This document shows, piece by piece, positions 16,007 to 25,457 of a stretch of DNA of 64,000 bases. Made by a program: the position numbers and the translations under genes. The stretch is from Pseudorhodoplanes sp. (GTDB taxonomy: Bacteria; Pseudomonadota; Alphaproteobacteria; Rhizobiales; Xanthobacteraceae). The DNA lies in assembly GCA_022843165.1 (NCBI GenBank), contig JALHOD010000011.1, positions 55,663-119,662 of the forward strand, given 5' to 3'. Under the pieces are notes generated by a model. It saw only the letters and a program-made list of their open reading frames with translations, searched no databases and had not been told where the DNA came from. Each line of letters starts with the position of its first letter. Positions within the stretch are counted from its first letter, which is position 1.

Positions 16007-16531
16007 TCAGACTTTGCGCGCGCCCGCCGCGCCGCTTTCGCGCTGATAGATAATGAGATCGAGCGCGGGCGCGGCGGCGTTGCCGGTCATCGCGGTGAGC
16101 AAGGCGTGGATCTGCCCGCGGTGATGGGTCTGGTGGTTGAAGAAATGGTCGAGCGCGGGCGAGAGCGGCTGCTCGATATCGGCCGGGTTGATGATGGTGC
16201 GGTAGCGGAACAGGCCGGCGAGGTCGGCATCGCTCAGGCCGCCGATATAATCGACGATGCGCCGGTCCTCCTGGCTGCGCGCGTCGCGCAGGTCGGGAAA
16301 ATTTTCGAACGGGATGTCGTCGAGCCGCGTCGGCGAGGGACCCTCGCCGGTGAAGCGCCGCATCCAGATGCGGTCGGCGACCAGCAGATGGTTGAGCGTG
16401 CCGTGCACCGACTTGAAGAAGGCGCCGCGGTCGGCGCGGTAATCGGCGTCGGAGAGTTTTGCCGCGGCGTCATAGACGCGCGCATTGGCCCAGGCGTTGT
16501 AGCCGGCGAAGATTCTGTAGCGGTCGGTCAT
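16007..16531 (-). CDS. DinB-family protein
   Basis: A 174-residue four-helix-bundle protein of the DinB/YfiT type. It has the metal-ligand histidines in SVHGTLNHLLVADRIW (about residue 45) and FFNHQTHHRGQIHALL (about residue 130). Members are often thiol-dependent or metal-dependent enzymes of unclear substrate; the name comes from Bacillus damage-inducible DinB. No LexA box was seen upstream. Confidence 0.85.
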   Translation of the reverse strand: MTDRYRIFAGYNAWANARVYDAAAKLSDADYRADRGAFFKSVHGTLNHLLVADRIWMRRFTGEGPSPTRLDDIPFENFPDLRDARSQEDRRIVDYIGGLSDADLAGLFRYRTIINPADIEQPLSPALDHFFNHQTHHRGQIHALLTAMTGNAAAPALDLIIYQRESGAAGARKV

Positions 16532-16558
16532 GGCGCGCTCCGGACGTCGTCACATACG

Positions 16559-16591
16559 AAAAATCCCGGCCTCCTGCGAGACCGGGATTTT
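16559..16591 (-). terminator. Intrinsic terminator of exported protein gene A
   Basis: Perfect 10-bp arms AAAATCCCGG (16560-16569) and CCGGGATTTT (16582-16591), 20 bases after the stop of the 16,612-16,851 gene. The A/T ends let it work in both directions. Confidence 0.8.
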
Positions 16592-16611
16592 CGGTTTCGC
16601 ACCGGCGAAAC

Positions 16612-16851
16612 TCAGTAGCAGATATAGATCCGCTTCAGGCGCGGGCCATACGGGGTCGGAACCCAGCGCTTGACCCAGCAACTCGCGTAATGACCGGCGT
16701 AATAGGTCGGGCCGCCATAATAGACGTGGCCGTGCCATTTCGGGCCGTTCCAGACCTTGCCCTTGTGGCCGGCATCGGCCGCGGTCGGGGCGAGGACGGC
16801 CATGCCGAGCGCGGCAACGGCGAGCGCGGAGAGAGAAAGCTTGCGGACCAT
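16612..16851 (-). CDS. Small exported Tyr/His-rich protein A
   Basis: A 79-residue protein. The signal peptide SALAVAALGMAVLAPTAADA is followed by a mature part rich in Tyr, Gly, His and Trp (WHGHVYYGGPTYYAGHYASCW), then PYGPRLKRIYICY. Two cysteines. The signal end (LAPTAADAG), C-terminal W-x-P-x-G-x-R-x-I-x-x-C pattern and terminator resemble the neighbouring gene at 17,022, so the two are probably duplicates. GGAAATGG precedes the start. Function unknown. Confidence 0.7.
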   Translation of the reverse strand: MVRKLSLSALAVAALGMAVLAPTAADAGHKGKVWNGPKWHGHVYYGGPTYYAGHYASCWVKRWVPTPYGPRLKRIYICY

Positions 16852-16968
16852 TTCCAGACTCCATGTTGGGTGGATGCGTCTGCCGCATCCTGTCCCTTGG
16901 TCGGCGGGCGGGGCCGGTGCGTTCAATCCGCGGCCGCAAAATCCGCGCGCTGCGTGGCGGACAAGACG

Positions 16969-16999
16969 AAAGCCCCGTCTCTTGCGAGCGCGGGGCTTT
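16969..16999 (-). terminator. Intrinsic terminator of exported protein gene B
   Basis: AAAGCCCCG (16969-16977) pairs with CGGGGCTTT (16991-16999). The loop (TCTCTTGCGAG) resembles that of the gene A terminator (CTCCTGCGAG), supporting common origin of the two gene units. Confidence 0.75.
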
Positions 17000-17021
17000 G
17001 TCCGGTCAGGGAGCGCTCGCC

Positions 17022-17252
17022 TTAGCGGCAGACGCGGATCCAGTCCCAGCCGTAATGCGTCCACACCTTCTTGGTGAAGCAGTGGGGACGATAAGGGCGA
17101 TAGCCGTAGCCGTAGGACGAATAGCCGTACGACTTGTAGCCATAATAGCCTTTGCCGTAGCCGTAATAGCCGGCCGAAGCGGCAGTCGGGGCGAGCGCGG
17201 CAGTGGCGAGGGCAACGACCGCGGCCAGTCCAAGAACAGTCTTGCGGATCAT
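17022..17252 (-). CDS. Small exported Tyr/Gly-rich protein B
   Basis: A 76-residue protein. Signal peptide (TVLGLAAVVALATAALAPTAASA), then repeated YGY/GYxxY units (GYYGYGKGYYGYKSYGY) and a C-terminal FTKKVWTHYGWDWIRVCR with two cysteines in total (PHCF and VCR). GGGGGCTCC precedes the start; AGGAG is nearby. Such Tyr/Gly-rich exported proteins of Rhizobiales may be surface or cell-wall associated, but no function is known. Probable paralogue of protein A. Confidence 0.75.
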   Translation of the reverse strand: MIRKTVLGLAAVVALATAALAPTAASAGYYGYGKGYYGYKSYGYSSYGYGYRPYRPHCFTKKVWTHYGWDWIRVCR

Positions 17253-17446
17253 AGGGGGCTCCTGTTTGTCCGGTGGATGTGTCCTCACATCCTGAAGATT
17301 GGTCGCAGGCCCGGGCGGCGCGGTTCAAAGCGCCGGAAGGCTTTGAAAACCTGCGAAAAACAAGGCTGTTGCGGGCTCAGGGGCAGGCCGGTATAAGCCG
17401 CCGACCTCAAAACCAGCCCTTCAGCCGCAGAACCAAGGACGATCAG

Positions 17447-17869
17447 ATGGCGATCGAGCGCACATTTTCGATTCTCAAGCCCGACGCGACCGCGCGCAAT
17501 TTGACCGGGGCGATCAACGCCATGATCGAGAAAGCGGGCCTGCGGATCGTCGCCCAGAAGCGCATCCGGATGACCCGCGCCCAGGCCGAGACCTTCTACG
17601 CGGTCCACAAGGCGCGGCCGTTCTTCGGCGAACTGGTGGAATTCATGACCTCGGGTCCGGTGGTGGTGCAGGTGCTGGAAGGCGAGAACGCCATCGCCAA
17701 GTACCGCGAGGTGATGGGCGCGACCGATCCGGCCAAGGCTGCCGACAACACCATCCGCAAGGTGCATGCCCGTTCGGTGGGCGAAAATTCCGTGCATGGC
17801 TCCGATGCCCCGGAGACGGCGGCGGTGGAGATTGCCCAGTTTTTCGCCGGAAACGAGATCGTCGGATAA
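17447..17869 (+). CDS. ndk: Nucleoside-diphosphate kinase
   Basis: A 140-residue protein of family length. It starts [20 protein letters not shown] (the KPD motif), continues with [20 protein letters not shown], and has the active-site segment [18 protein letters not shown] with the phosphate-accepting His. It transfers gamma-phosphate between NTPs and NDPs through a phosphohistidine. The ATG follows a weak AAGGA. Its place after the ABC-F region agrees with Rhizobiales synteny. Confidence 0.95.
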   Translation: MAIERTFSILKPDATARNLTGAINAMIEKAGLRIVAQKRIRMTRAQAETFYAVHKARPFFGELVEFMTSGPVVVQVLEGENAIAKYREVMGATDPAKAADNTIRKVHARSVGENSVHGSDAPETAAVEIAQFFAGNEIVG

Positions 17870-17921
17870 CAGCGACCCTGAATTTCAGGAAACAACAGTG
17901 GTCCTGAAATATTGTATTCCA

Positions 17922-18011
17922 GTCTAGCTGTTGGGATTGTCCTCCCGGACGGGCGGCGCAGACGCCCCATCCCGCCGGTCACAAGGCGGGACCTGAGCTA
18001 GACGGAGGACA
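17922..18011 (+). promoter_or_regulatory. Candidate RNA switch in the terC leader
   Basis: Two perfect 8-bp long-range pairings compete. One joins GTCTAGCT (17922-17929) to AGCTAGAC (17996-18003). The other joins TGTCCTCC (17938-17945) to GGAGGACA (18004-18011), which is the ribosome-binding site. They are not nested, so one excludes the other or they form a pseudoknot. Between them lie local stems GGGCG/CGCCC (17951-17967) and CCCGCC/GGCGGG (17971-17990). This is the layout of a translation-controlling riboswitch. TerC-type genes are often controlled by the yybP-ykoY Mn(II) riboswitch; the 3' GAGCTAGAC recalls it, but the 5' GGGGAGUAG core is absent. Confidence 0.55.
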
Positions 18012-18013
18012 GG

Positions 18014-18727
18014 GTGGATTTTCTCACGCAGTTTTCGCAGGCGGCCTTCTGGCTGGCGGCGCTTCAGATCATCTGGATCAACATCCTGTTGTCCGGCGAC
18101 AACGCGGTGGTGATCGCGCTCGCCTGCCGGTCGCTGCACGGCTCGCAGCGCCGCTGGGGAATGATCCTCGGCGCCGGTGCTGCGATCCTGCTGCGCGTCT
18201 TCTTCACCATCATCATCGCACAACTCATGGGCCTGCCGTTCCTGAAACTGGTCGGCGGCGTGGCCCTGCTGTGGATCGCGATCAAGCTGATCGTGCCGGA
18301 CGAATCGCACGGCGAGGGTTCGGTGAAAGCCGGCGACAATCTCTGGCGCGCGGTGCGCATCGTCGCGATCGCCGATATCGTGATGAGTCTGGACAACGTG
18401 ATCGCGATCGCAGCGGCCGCCAAGGGCGACATCACGCTGATCGTGTTCGGCCTGATCATCTCGATTCCGATGATCATTGCCGGCGCCGCCCTGCTGATGG
18501 CGGTGCTCGACCGCTTCCCGATCCTGGTCTGGGCGGGCGCCGCCTTGCTCGGCTGGATCGCGGGCGAGATCATGATCGAGGATCCCGCCACCATCCGCTG
18601 GCTGGGCGCGGACCTCGTGCACCGCTACGTGTATTTCGCCGCGGCGACGGGCGCGCTGTTCGTGGTGGCGGCCGGCTACCTGATGCTGCGGATCAGGCGT
18701 CCGGCGGCCGAAGTCGCCGACGTCTAG
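18014..18727 (+). CDS. TerC-family integral membrane protein (YjbE type)
   Basis: A 237-residue protein with about seven helices. Acidic family motifs lie within helices: LLSGDNAVVIALACRS (about residue 28) and IADIVMSLDNVIAIAA (about residue 125). TerC proteins are implicated in metal (often Mn or Ca) handling and exoenzyme metalation. GTG start with a strong GGAGGA site, which is sequestered in the candidate switch upstream. Likely an exporter of a divalent metal, by family and leader context. Confidence 0.85.
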   Translation: MDFLTQFSQAAFWLAALQIIWINILLSGDNAVVIALACRSLHGSQRRWGMILGAGAAILLRVFFTIIIAQLMGLPFLKLVGGVALLWIAIKLIVPDESHGEGSVKAGDNLWRAVRIVAIADIVMSLDNVIAIAAAAKGDITLIVFGLIISIPMIIAGAALLMAVLDRFPILVWAGAALLGWIAGEIMIEDPATIRWLGADLVHRYVYFAAATGALFVVAAGYLMLRIRRPAAEVADV

Positions 18728-18801
18728 CCTCTTCCTGTGATAGACTGTCCGCCGGCGCGGCAGCCCTGCCGCGCCGGCGGCGTTTTGAGGAGGAGAGGCG
18801 A

Positions 18802-20892
18802 ATGAATCGTCCGCTGCGCGCGGATATTCGAGCGAGCGCCTGTCCGCACGACTGTCCGTCGACCTGCGCGCTGGAGGTCGAGGTGCTCGACGAACGCACC
18901 ATCGGGCGCGTGCGCGGCGCGAAGGACAACGCCTACACGGCCGGCATCATTTGCGCCAAGGTCGCGCGCTATGCCGAGCGCCAGCACCATCCCGACCGGC
19001 TGCTGAGCCCGCTGCGGCGGACGGGCGGGAAGGGGAGCGGAGACTTCGCGCCGGTGTCGTGGGACGACGCGCTCGACATCGTCGCCGAGCAATTCCGGAC
19101 AGCGGAAGCGCGCGACGGCGCGCAGGCGGTGTGGCCTTACTTTTACGCCGGCACCATGGGCCTGGTGATGCGCGACGGCATCAACCGGCTGCGCCACATC
19201 AAGAAATATTCCGGATTCTTCTCCACCATCTGCGTCAACCCGGCCTGGAGCGGCTTCATCGCCGGCACTGGGCGGCTGGCCGGCGCCGATCCGCGCGAGA
19301 TGGCGAAGTCGGATCTGGTAGTGATCTGGGGCACCAATGCCGTCAACACCCAAGTCAATGTGATGACGCATGCGACGCGCGCGCGCAAGGATCGCGGCGC
19401 CAAGATCGCGGCGGTCGACATTTACATGAACGCGACGATGGAGCAGGCCGACCTGCCGGTGCTGATCAAGCCCGGCACCGACGGGGCGCTGGCCTGTGCG
19501 GTGATGCATTGCCTGTTCCGCGACGGCAAGGCGGATCGGGACTATCTCAATGAACATACCGATGCGCCGCGCGAGCTGGAGGCGCATGTCAGGACGCGCG
19601 GGCCGGACTGGGCCGCCGCGATCACCGGCTGTCCGGTCGAGACCATTGAGGAATTTGCAAAGCTGGTCGGCGCGACCAAGCGCGCCTTCTTCCGGCTCGG
19701 TTACGGCTTCTCGCGCTCGCGCAACGGCGCGGTGAACATGCATGCCGCGCTCTGCATCCCAGCGGTGACCGGCGCCTGGCGTCATGAAGGCGGCGGGGCC
19801 TTCCACAATAACGGCGCGATCTATCACTGGAATCGGGAGATGATCGAGGCCAATTCGCTGCGCGATCCTGCCGTGCGCGAACTCGACCAGTCGCGCATCG
19901 GCGCCATTTTGTGCGGCGACCGCGAGGCGCTGCTGGGCGGGCCTCCGGTCGCGGCGATGCTGATCCAGAACACCAACCCGGTCTCGGTCGCGCCCGACCA
20001 GACCAGGGTGAAGCGGGGCTTTGCGCGTGAGGACCTGTTCACCTGCGTGCACGAGCAGTTCATGACCGAGACCGCGCGCATGGCCGACATCGTGCTGCCG
20101 GCCACGATGTTCACCGAACACGACGATCTTTATCAGGCCGGCGGCAGCCAATACATCCTGCTGGGGCCAAAACTGGTCGATGCGCCCGGCGAATGCCGCT
20201 CCAACCACGACGTGATCTGCGGACTGGCGAAACGTCTGGGCGCCGAACATCCCGGCTTCGCCATGTCGCCGCGCGAGCTGATCGACTGGACGCTGCGGAA
20301 TTCAGGCTGGGGCAGCCTCGAACGGCTTGAAGCGGAGAAATGGATCGATTGCCAGCCGGACTTCGCGCAGGCGCATTATCTCGACGGCTTCAAATGGCCG
20401 GACAGGAAATTCCGCTTCAAGCCGGACTGGAGTAACGTGCCGTTCAAGTCACCGTCCACGTTCGGGCCGGTGGCGGACATCCCGTCATTGCCGGATTACT
20501 GGCCGGTGATCGAGACGGAGGATGAGACCCATCCGTTCCGGCTGGCGACCTCGCCGTCGCGCAGTTTCCTGAATTCGACCTTCAACGAGACGCCGACCTC
20601 GCTGGCGCGCGAGCAGCATCCGGCCGTCATGATGCATCCCGACGACGCGGCCCCGCTCGGCCTCGTGGATGGGCAGAAGGTCGTGCTGGGCAATGCCCGC
20701 GGCGAGGTGCGGCTTCGTGTCAAGTTGTTCGCGGGCGTGCGGCGTGGCGTGGTGATCGCGGAATCGATCTGGCCCAACGACGCCTACGAGGACGGATGCG
20801 GCATCAACACATTGACCGGCGCCGATCCGATCGCGCCCTATGGCGGGGCGGCTTTTCATGACAACAGGATCTGGGTTAAACCTGCGGCCTGA
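18802..20892 (+). CDS. Molybdopterin oxidoreductase with [4Fe-4S] cluster
   Basis: A 696-residue protein of the DMSO-reductase superfamily. The N-terminal iron-sulfur ligands are ACPHDCPSTCALEV ... GIICAK. The MGD-binding segments include VVIWGTNAVNTQVN, IQNTNPVSVAPDQ and the C-terminal dinucleotide domain HPDDAAPLGLVDGQKVVLGN. No signal peptide and no partner Fe-S or membrane subunit nearby, so it appears to be a cytosolic single-subunit enzyme. Substrate unknown. AGGAGAGG precedes the ATG. Confidence 0.85.
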   Translation: MNRPLRADIRASACPHDCPSTCALEVEVLDERTIGRVRGAKDNAYTAGIICAKVARYAERQHHPDRLLSPLRRTGGKGSGDFAPVSWDDALDIVAEQFRTAEARDGAQAVWPYFYAGTMGLVMRDGINRLRHIKKYSGFFSTICVNPAWSGFIAGTGRLAGADPREMAKSDLVVIWGTNAVNTQVNVMTHATRARKDRGAKIAAVDIYMNATMEQADLPVLIKPGTDGALACAVMHCLFRDGKADRDYLNEHTDAPRELEAHVRTRGPDWAAAITGCPVETIEEFAKLVGATKRAFFRLGYGFSRSRNGAVNMHAALCIPAVTGAWRHEGGGAFHNNGAIYHWNREMIEANSLRDPAVRELDQSRIGAILCGDREALLGGPPVAAMLIQNTNPVSVAPDQTRVKRGFAREDLFTCVHEQFMTETARMADIVLPATMFTEHDDLYQAGGSQYILLGPKLVDAPGECRSNHDVICGLAKRLGAEHPGFAMSPRELIDWTLRNSGWGSLERLEAEKWIDCQPDFAQAHYLDGFKWPDRKFRFKPDWSNVPFKSPSTFGPVADIPSLPDYWPVIETEDETHPFRLATSPSRSFLNSTFNETPTSLAREQHPAVMMHPDDAAPLGLVDGQKVVLGNARGEVRLRVKLFAGVRRGVVIAESIWPNDAYEDGCGINTLTGADPIAPYGGAAFHDNRIWVKPAA

Positions 20893-20929
20893 TCGGCCCG
20901 CCTTCTTTTGAATCCTTCCGGAGATTTTC

Positions 20930-21262
20930 ATGCCGCATGCGAAACATTTTCTCGCAGTCCTTCCCGTTGTCCTCCTGCTGGCGGCCTGCGGCGGCGGCGC
21001 GGAGCTTGGAACGACGTCCGCACCGGCCGTCACCGACAAGAACGCCAAGGAAGCCGCGCGGCTGAAACTGATAGACAAGTGCATGTTCGATCCCGCGACC
21101 AATGTCGGCGACAGCAAGAAGGGCAAGGCGCCGGTCTGCCAGTGCTACGCGCAAAACGTGGTCAAGCAGATGTCGGCGGCCGACGCGGCCAGTTACGTAT
21201 CAAGCGGGGGATTGTCGTGGTCGATCAGGTCGGACGAGATCATGACGGCGTGCCGCCGCTGA
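20930..21262 (+). CDS. Small lipoprotein with CxC motif
   Basis: A 110-residue protein. The lipobox LLAACGGG is followed by a short mature chain with DKCMFDPATN, APVCQCYAQNVVKQMSAADA and a final TACRR. The C...CxC...C arrangement with an amphipathic helix after CQC recurs in alphaproteobacterial lipoproteins of unknown role. It starts 37 bases after the Mo-enzyme, in the same direction, possibly in the same transcript. Confidence 0.7.
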   Translation: MPHAKHFLAVLPVVLLLAACGGGAELGTTSAPAVTDKNAKEAARLKLIDKCMFDPATNVGDSKKGKAPVCQCYAQNVVKQMSAADAASYVSSGGLSWSIRSDEIMTACRR

Positions 21263-21281
21263 GCGCTCGTCGCCCTCCGGA

Positions 21282-22508
21282 TCAGAAACGCACTTCCAGT
21301 CCCAGCGTGCCGGCATGGGACTCGAAATTGGACCGCAGGCGCGCGTCATAGACCGCATAGAAGCGCACCAGCGGCGCCAGCCGGATTGACAGCGCGGCGC
21401 CGGTATCGACGCCGAAGCGGCTTTCCGACACGCCGGGGATGAAGCGCGGCGCCGGTCCGCCGGGCGGCGAGGTGATGTTGAGCCCGCCGGCATTCACGCT
21501 CACCATGTCGACGCCGCGGCCATAGACGCTGAGATCCAGCACGGTCTGGTTGGCGAGCCACGTATAGCCGAATTCCGCGCCGCCGAAGACGCGGGTGCGT
21601 TCGGCAATCTGCTTGCTGCCGATGATCGGCAGCAAGCCGCCGTTTTCGGTGAAGTCGTCGGACTTGGCGCGCGCCCAGTCGATGCCGATTTTCGGCACCA
21701 CGCGCCAGTTGCCGGAACTCCAGAGATAACTGAGTTCGGCCAGCGCGCCCCACAATCTGGTGTCGTAGGTGGCGGTCGACGGCGCGCCGGTGCCGCGCCT
21801 TGAGTCCACGTTGCCGAAGCCGTGAATGGCGGCGACACCGAGCGTCCATGCGCCGGATTCGAACGCCAGGTTGCCGCCGATCTGTGTGAGATCGAGTTTC
21901 GCGGTTTGCGCGAGGGGAGAGATGTCGATGTCGGTCCGGCTCTGGTCGACCGAGACGCCCAGGGAAATGCCGGGCGCCAGGGTGATGCCGAGGCCCGCGA
22001 TGCCGCCGAGGCTTTTGCGGCTGTCGCCGGCAAAGTCGCCCTGCGGGTCCATGCGGGAGCGCACGCCATAGGCTTCGAACCAGGCGCGGTAGCGGTCGCC
22101 GGCCTGAGCGGCCGCCTGCGGCGCGCCGTCGAGATCGGCGCCGCCGCCGGAGGGACTGAATTGCTGCGGTGCGCCGGTGGAGCGCGACGCCGCCTCGGTG
22201 CCCAGATGCCGGAGGAAGCGGGTGGCCACATCGAGCGCGGCGCTGGGCGTGGCGATGTGAATGTTGCCCGAACTCGCCGGCTGCTGCGGGGGCGGCGTGA
22301 ACTGGGCGCGGGCGCCGCTCGCGCTGCCAAACAGACAGACAACGGCAAACAGAACGGGCAGGGCAAAAGCCCTCGGCTGTCCAATACCGTCGCCCGAACG
22401 ATGTCTGCTGTAACGCCGTACCAAAATCCGTCCCAATCCATCCTGCAGCCGCACCGCGTAAAATAGAGGGCTTTGCGCCCGAAACAAATCGTTTATTTGC
22501 GGCGGCAC
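21282..22508 (-). CDS. Autotransporter-like outer-membrane beta-barrel protein
   Basis: 408 residues from the GTG used here. After a hydrophobic export signal (LPVLFAVVCLFGSASGARA) comes a Pro/Gln-rich stretch. From RYRAWFEAYGVRSRMD onward it is a run of amphipathic strands (GLGITLAPGISLGVSVDQSR, WRVVPKIGIDWARAKSD, VRFYAVYDARLRSNFE) ending in the terminal Phe typical of barrels (LGLEVRF). It resembles the autotransporter translocator domain but has almost no passenger. The start is uncertain; TTG or GTG codons closer to the signal are possible. Confidence 0.7.
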   Translation of the reverse strand: MPPQINDLFRAQSPLFYAVRLQDGLGRILVRRYSRHRSGDGIGQPRAFALPVLFAVVCLFGSASGARAQFTPPPQQPASSGNIHIATPSAALDVATRFLRHLGTEAASRSTGAPQQFSPSGGGADLDGAPQAAAQAGDRYRAWFEAYGVRSRMDPQGDFAGDSRKSLGGIAGLGITLAPGISLGVSVDQSRTDIDISPLAQTAKLDLTQIGGNLAFESGAWTLGVAAIHGFGNVDSRRGTGAPSTATYDTRLWGALAELSYLWSSGNWRVVPKIGIDWARAKSDDFTENGGLLPIIGSKQIAERTRVFGGAEFGYTWLANQTVLDLSVYGRGVDMVSVNAGGLNITSPPGGPAPRFIPGVSESRFGVDTGAALSIRLAPLVRFYAVYDARLRSNFESHAGTLGLEVRF

Positions 22509-22733
22509 CTCAACAAGGTGATGCGATACCGGTTTGTGATGCGTCTGTACCTGCCGCTACGATCTTTCTTCAGCCGTATTTGCCGCGATAATTTTTTTCG
22601 CAAACTGATTTTGGTTCGTTCATCCCGTGCGCATCCTCGCGATGCGATCGGAACTTTTCCAAAAGCAGCGTTGTGGCGCGGTGCGCGCGAGTGCGTTGCG
22701 TCATCACTCACTGGCAGGATCAGGAGACCGGCG

Positions 22734-22937
22734 ATGCAGAAAGGCACCGTCAAGTGGTTCAACCCGACCAAGGGTTATGGCTTCATCAAACCGACGGCCG
22801 GGGACAAGGATGTGTTCGTGCACATCTCGGCCGTGGAGCGGGCCGGGCTGAGCACATTGAACGAAGGGCAGACGGTCGAGTTCGAGTTGGTGTCCAATCG
22901 CGGCAAGACCTCGGCGGAGAATCTGAGGGTCGCGTGA
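22734..22937 (+). CDS. cspA: Cold-shock protein
   Basis: A 67-residue OB-fold RNA-binding protein, MQKGTVKWFNPTKGYGFIKP, with RNP1 (KGYGFI) and RNP2 (DVFVHISAV). AGGAG lies 8 bases before the ATG. It is preceded by about 225 bases of A+T-richer leader shared with the divergent barrel gene; long leaders are usual for csp genes and may form a temperature-sensitive structure. Which csp paralogue this is cannot be said. Confidence 0.95.
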   Translation: MQKGTVKWFNPTKGYGFIKPTAGDKDVFVHISAVERAGLSTLNEGQTVEFELVSNRGKTSAENLRVA

Positions 22938-22943
22938 TGCGCG

Positions 22944-22998
22944 CCGGGGGCCGAATGGAGAATTCGGTTCCTGCGATCCACAATCGCGTTGCCCCCGG
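22944..22998. terminator. Hairpin between csp and purN
   Basis: CCGGGGGC (22944-22951) pairs with GCCCCCGG (22991-22998), and CCGAAT/ATTCGG (22951-22967) forms an inner stem. It lies between two convergent genes. No T-run, so termination is only probable. Confidence 0.45.
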
Positions 22999-23028
22999 TC
23001 ACAGGCCGAAGATTTTTTGTTTGCGGGG

Positions 23029-23679
23029 TCAGGCGGGAATGTAGATCGCCTCGCCGGGCGACAGCGGGCCGTCGACCGTGCAGCATGCGCCCGCGACGCG
23101 CACGCGGCCGTCCGCGATCAGCCGCAGGGCGAGCGGGTAGATGATGTGCTCGACCGCGAGCACGCGCGCGGCGAGCGCGGCGGCGTCGTCGCCGGGGAGA
23201 ACCGGCACCTTGCCCTGCGCGACGATGGGGCCGGAATCCATTTCCGGCACCACGACATGCACGGTGGCGCCGTGTTCGGTCGCGCCGTCCGCAAGCGCGC
23301 GTTCATGCGTGTGCAGGCCCTTGAAGGCGGGCAGCAAAGCGGGATGGATATTGAGCATGCGGTCCGGCCAGCGGCCGATGATCCACGGCGTCAGGATGCG
23401 CATGAAGCCGGCGAGGCAGACGATGTCGATGCGGTACGCCTCAAGCTGCGCCTGCACGGCGCGCTCGAACGCTTCGCGGTCCTTGCCGAATTGTTTGTGA
23501 TCGACGACGGCGGTCGCGATGCCTTCGGCCTGCGCAACCGCGAGCCCGCCGGCGTCGGGGCGGTTGGACAGCACGAGCACGATTTCCGCGGGATAATCCG
23601 GCGCCTTGGCCGCGCCGATCAAGGCGGACATGTTGGAGCCGCGGCCGGAAATCAGGATGGCAACACGCTTGCGCGCCAT
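23029..23679 (-). CDS. purN: Phosphoribosylglycinamide formyltransferase
   Basis: A 216-residue protein of family length. It has the phosphate loop ISGRGSNMSAL, the catalytic region MLNIHPALLPAFKG (Asn and His) and EMDSGPIVAQG (Asp). It transfers a formyl group from 10-formyl-THF to GAR in purine synthesis. The start ATG is used; an in-frame GTG 9 bases upstream overlaps the purM stop in GTGA and may be the coupled start. Confidence 0.95.
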   Translation of the reverse strand: MARKRVAILISGRGSNMSALIGAAKAPDYPAEIVLVLSNRPDAGGLAVAQAEGIATAVVDHKQFGKDREAFERAVQAQLEAYRIDIVCLAGFMRILTPWIIGRWPDRMLNIHPALLPAFKGLHTHERALADGATEHGATVHVVVPEMDSGPIVAQGKVPVLPGDDAAALAARVLAVEHIIYPLALRLIADGRVRVAGACCTVDGPLSPGEAIYIPA

Positions 23680-23684
23680 CGCCG

Positions 23685-24758
<1,074 letters not shown>

Positions 24759-24863
24759 GGATGTTCCCTGTATTTGGCCGGTGGTTACGTTGAAATCGCA
24801 TTGCGTGCAATGGCTTGATCGACGTTATACTAGGGGAAGCGGCCGGCTCCTTCCGGCTGTCCT

Positions 24864-25427
24864 GTGCCGGGGCGATTGCGTTTGAGTATTCCCAATCTCA
24901 TTACACTTGCGCGCATTCTCTGCGTGCCGCTGATCGTATGGGCGATCACGTCGGGCGAGATGATGGCGGCCTTCATCCTGTTCCTGGCCGCCGGGATCAG
25001 CGACGCCGTGGACGGCTTCCTGGCCAAGCGCTTCAATATGGCCAGCGAGCTGGGCGGCTATCTCGACCCGCTGGCCGACAAGGCGCTGCTGGTGTCGATC
25101 TATGTGGCGCTCGGTATTGCCGAGGCCATCCCGCGCTGGCTGGTCATCCTGGTGGTGTCGCGCGACATCATGATCATCGGGGCGGTGATGCTGACCTGGC
25201 TGATCGGCAAGCCGATGAAGATGAAGCCGCATCCGGTCTCCAAGGTGAACACGGTGGCGCAGATCTTTCTGGCCAGCCTGGTCCTGGCCTCGCTCGGATT
25301 CCGCTTTGATGCCGGCTGGGTCCTGCCGCTGTCCATCGCTACGGTGGCTGTCTTGACCTTGCTCTCGATCGCCTTCTATGTCGCGGAATGGATCCGGCAT
25401 GTCGGCTCGAACGGGGCCGGGCATTGA
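24864..25427 (+). CDS. CDP-alcohol phosphatidyltransferase family protein (PgsA-like)
   Basis: A 187-residue membrane enzyme. The family motif appears as SDAVDGFLAKRFNMASELGG then YLDPLADK, fitting D-x2-DG-x2-A-x-x8-G-x3-D-x3-D; the usual Arg after Ala is Lys here. It condenses CDP-diacylglycerol with an alcohol such as glycerol-3-phosphate. NLITLARILCVPLIVWAI at the start is typical of PgsA, but the true alcohol is not shown. GTG start; a TTG 18 bases downstream is an alternative. Confidence 0.85.
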   Translation: MPGRLRLSIPNLITLARILCVPLIVWAITSGEMMAAFILFLAAGISDAVDGFLAKRFNMASELGGYLDPLADKALLVSIYVALGIAEAIPRWLVILVVSRDIMIIGAVMLTWLIGKPMKMKPHPVSKVNTVAQIFLASLVLASLGFRFDAGWVLPLSIATVAVLTLLSIAFYVAEWIRHVGSNGAGH

Positions 25428-25457
25428 CGCAGGGTGCCGCCGCGGGGGACTGCAAGA

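Noticed and set aside
16007..16600. LexA-regulated promoter for the DinB-family gene
   Set aside because: No GAAC-N7-GTTC or similar alphaproteobacterial SOS box was seen upstream of the start.
17922..18011. Direct assignment of the terC leader to the yybP-ykoY riboswitch class
   Set aside because: The 3' GAGCTAGAC is suggestive, but the invariant 5' GGGGAGUAG core is missing and the element is shorter; kept only as a candidate switch.
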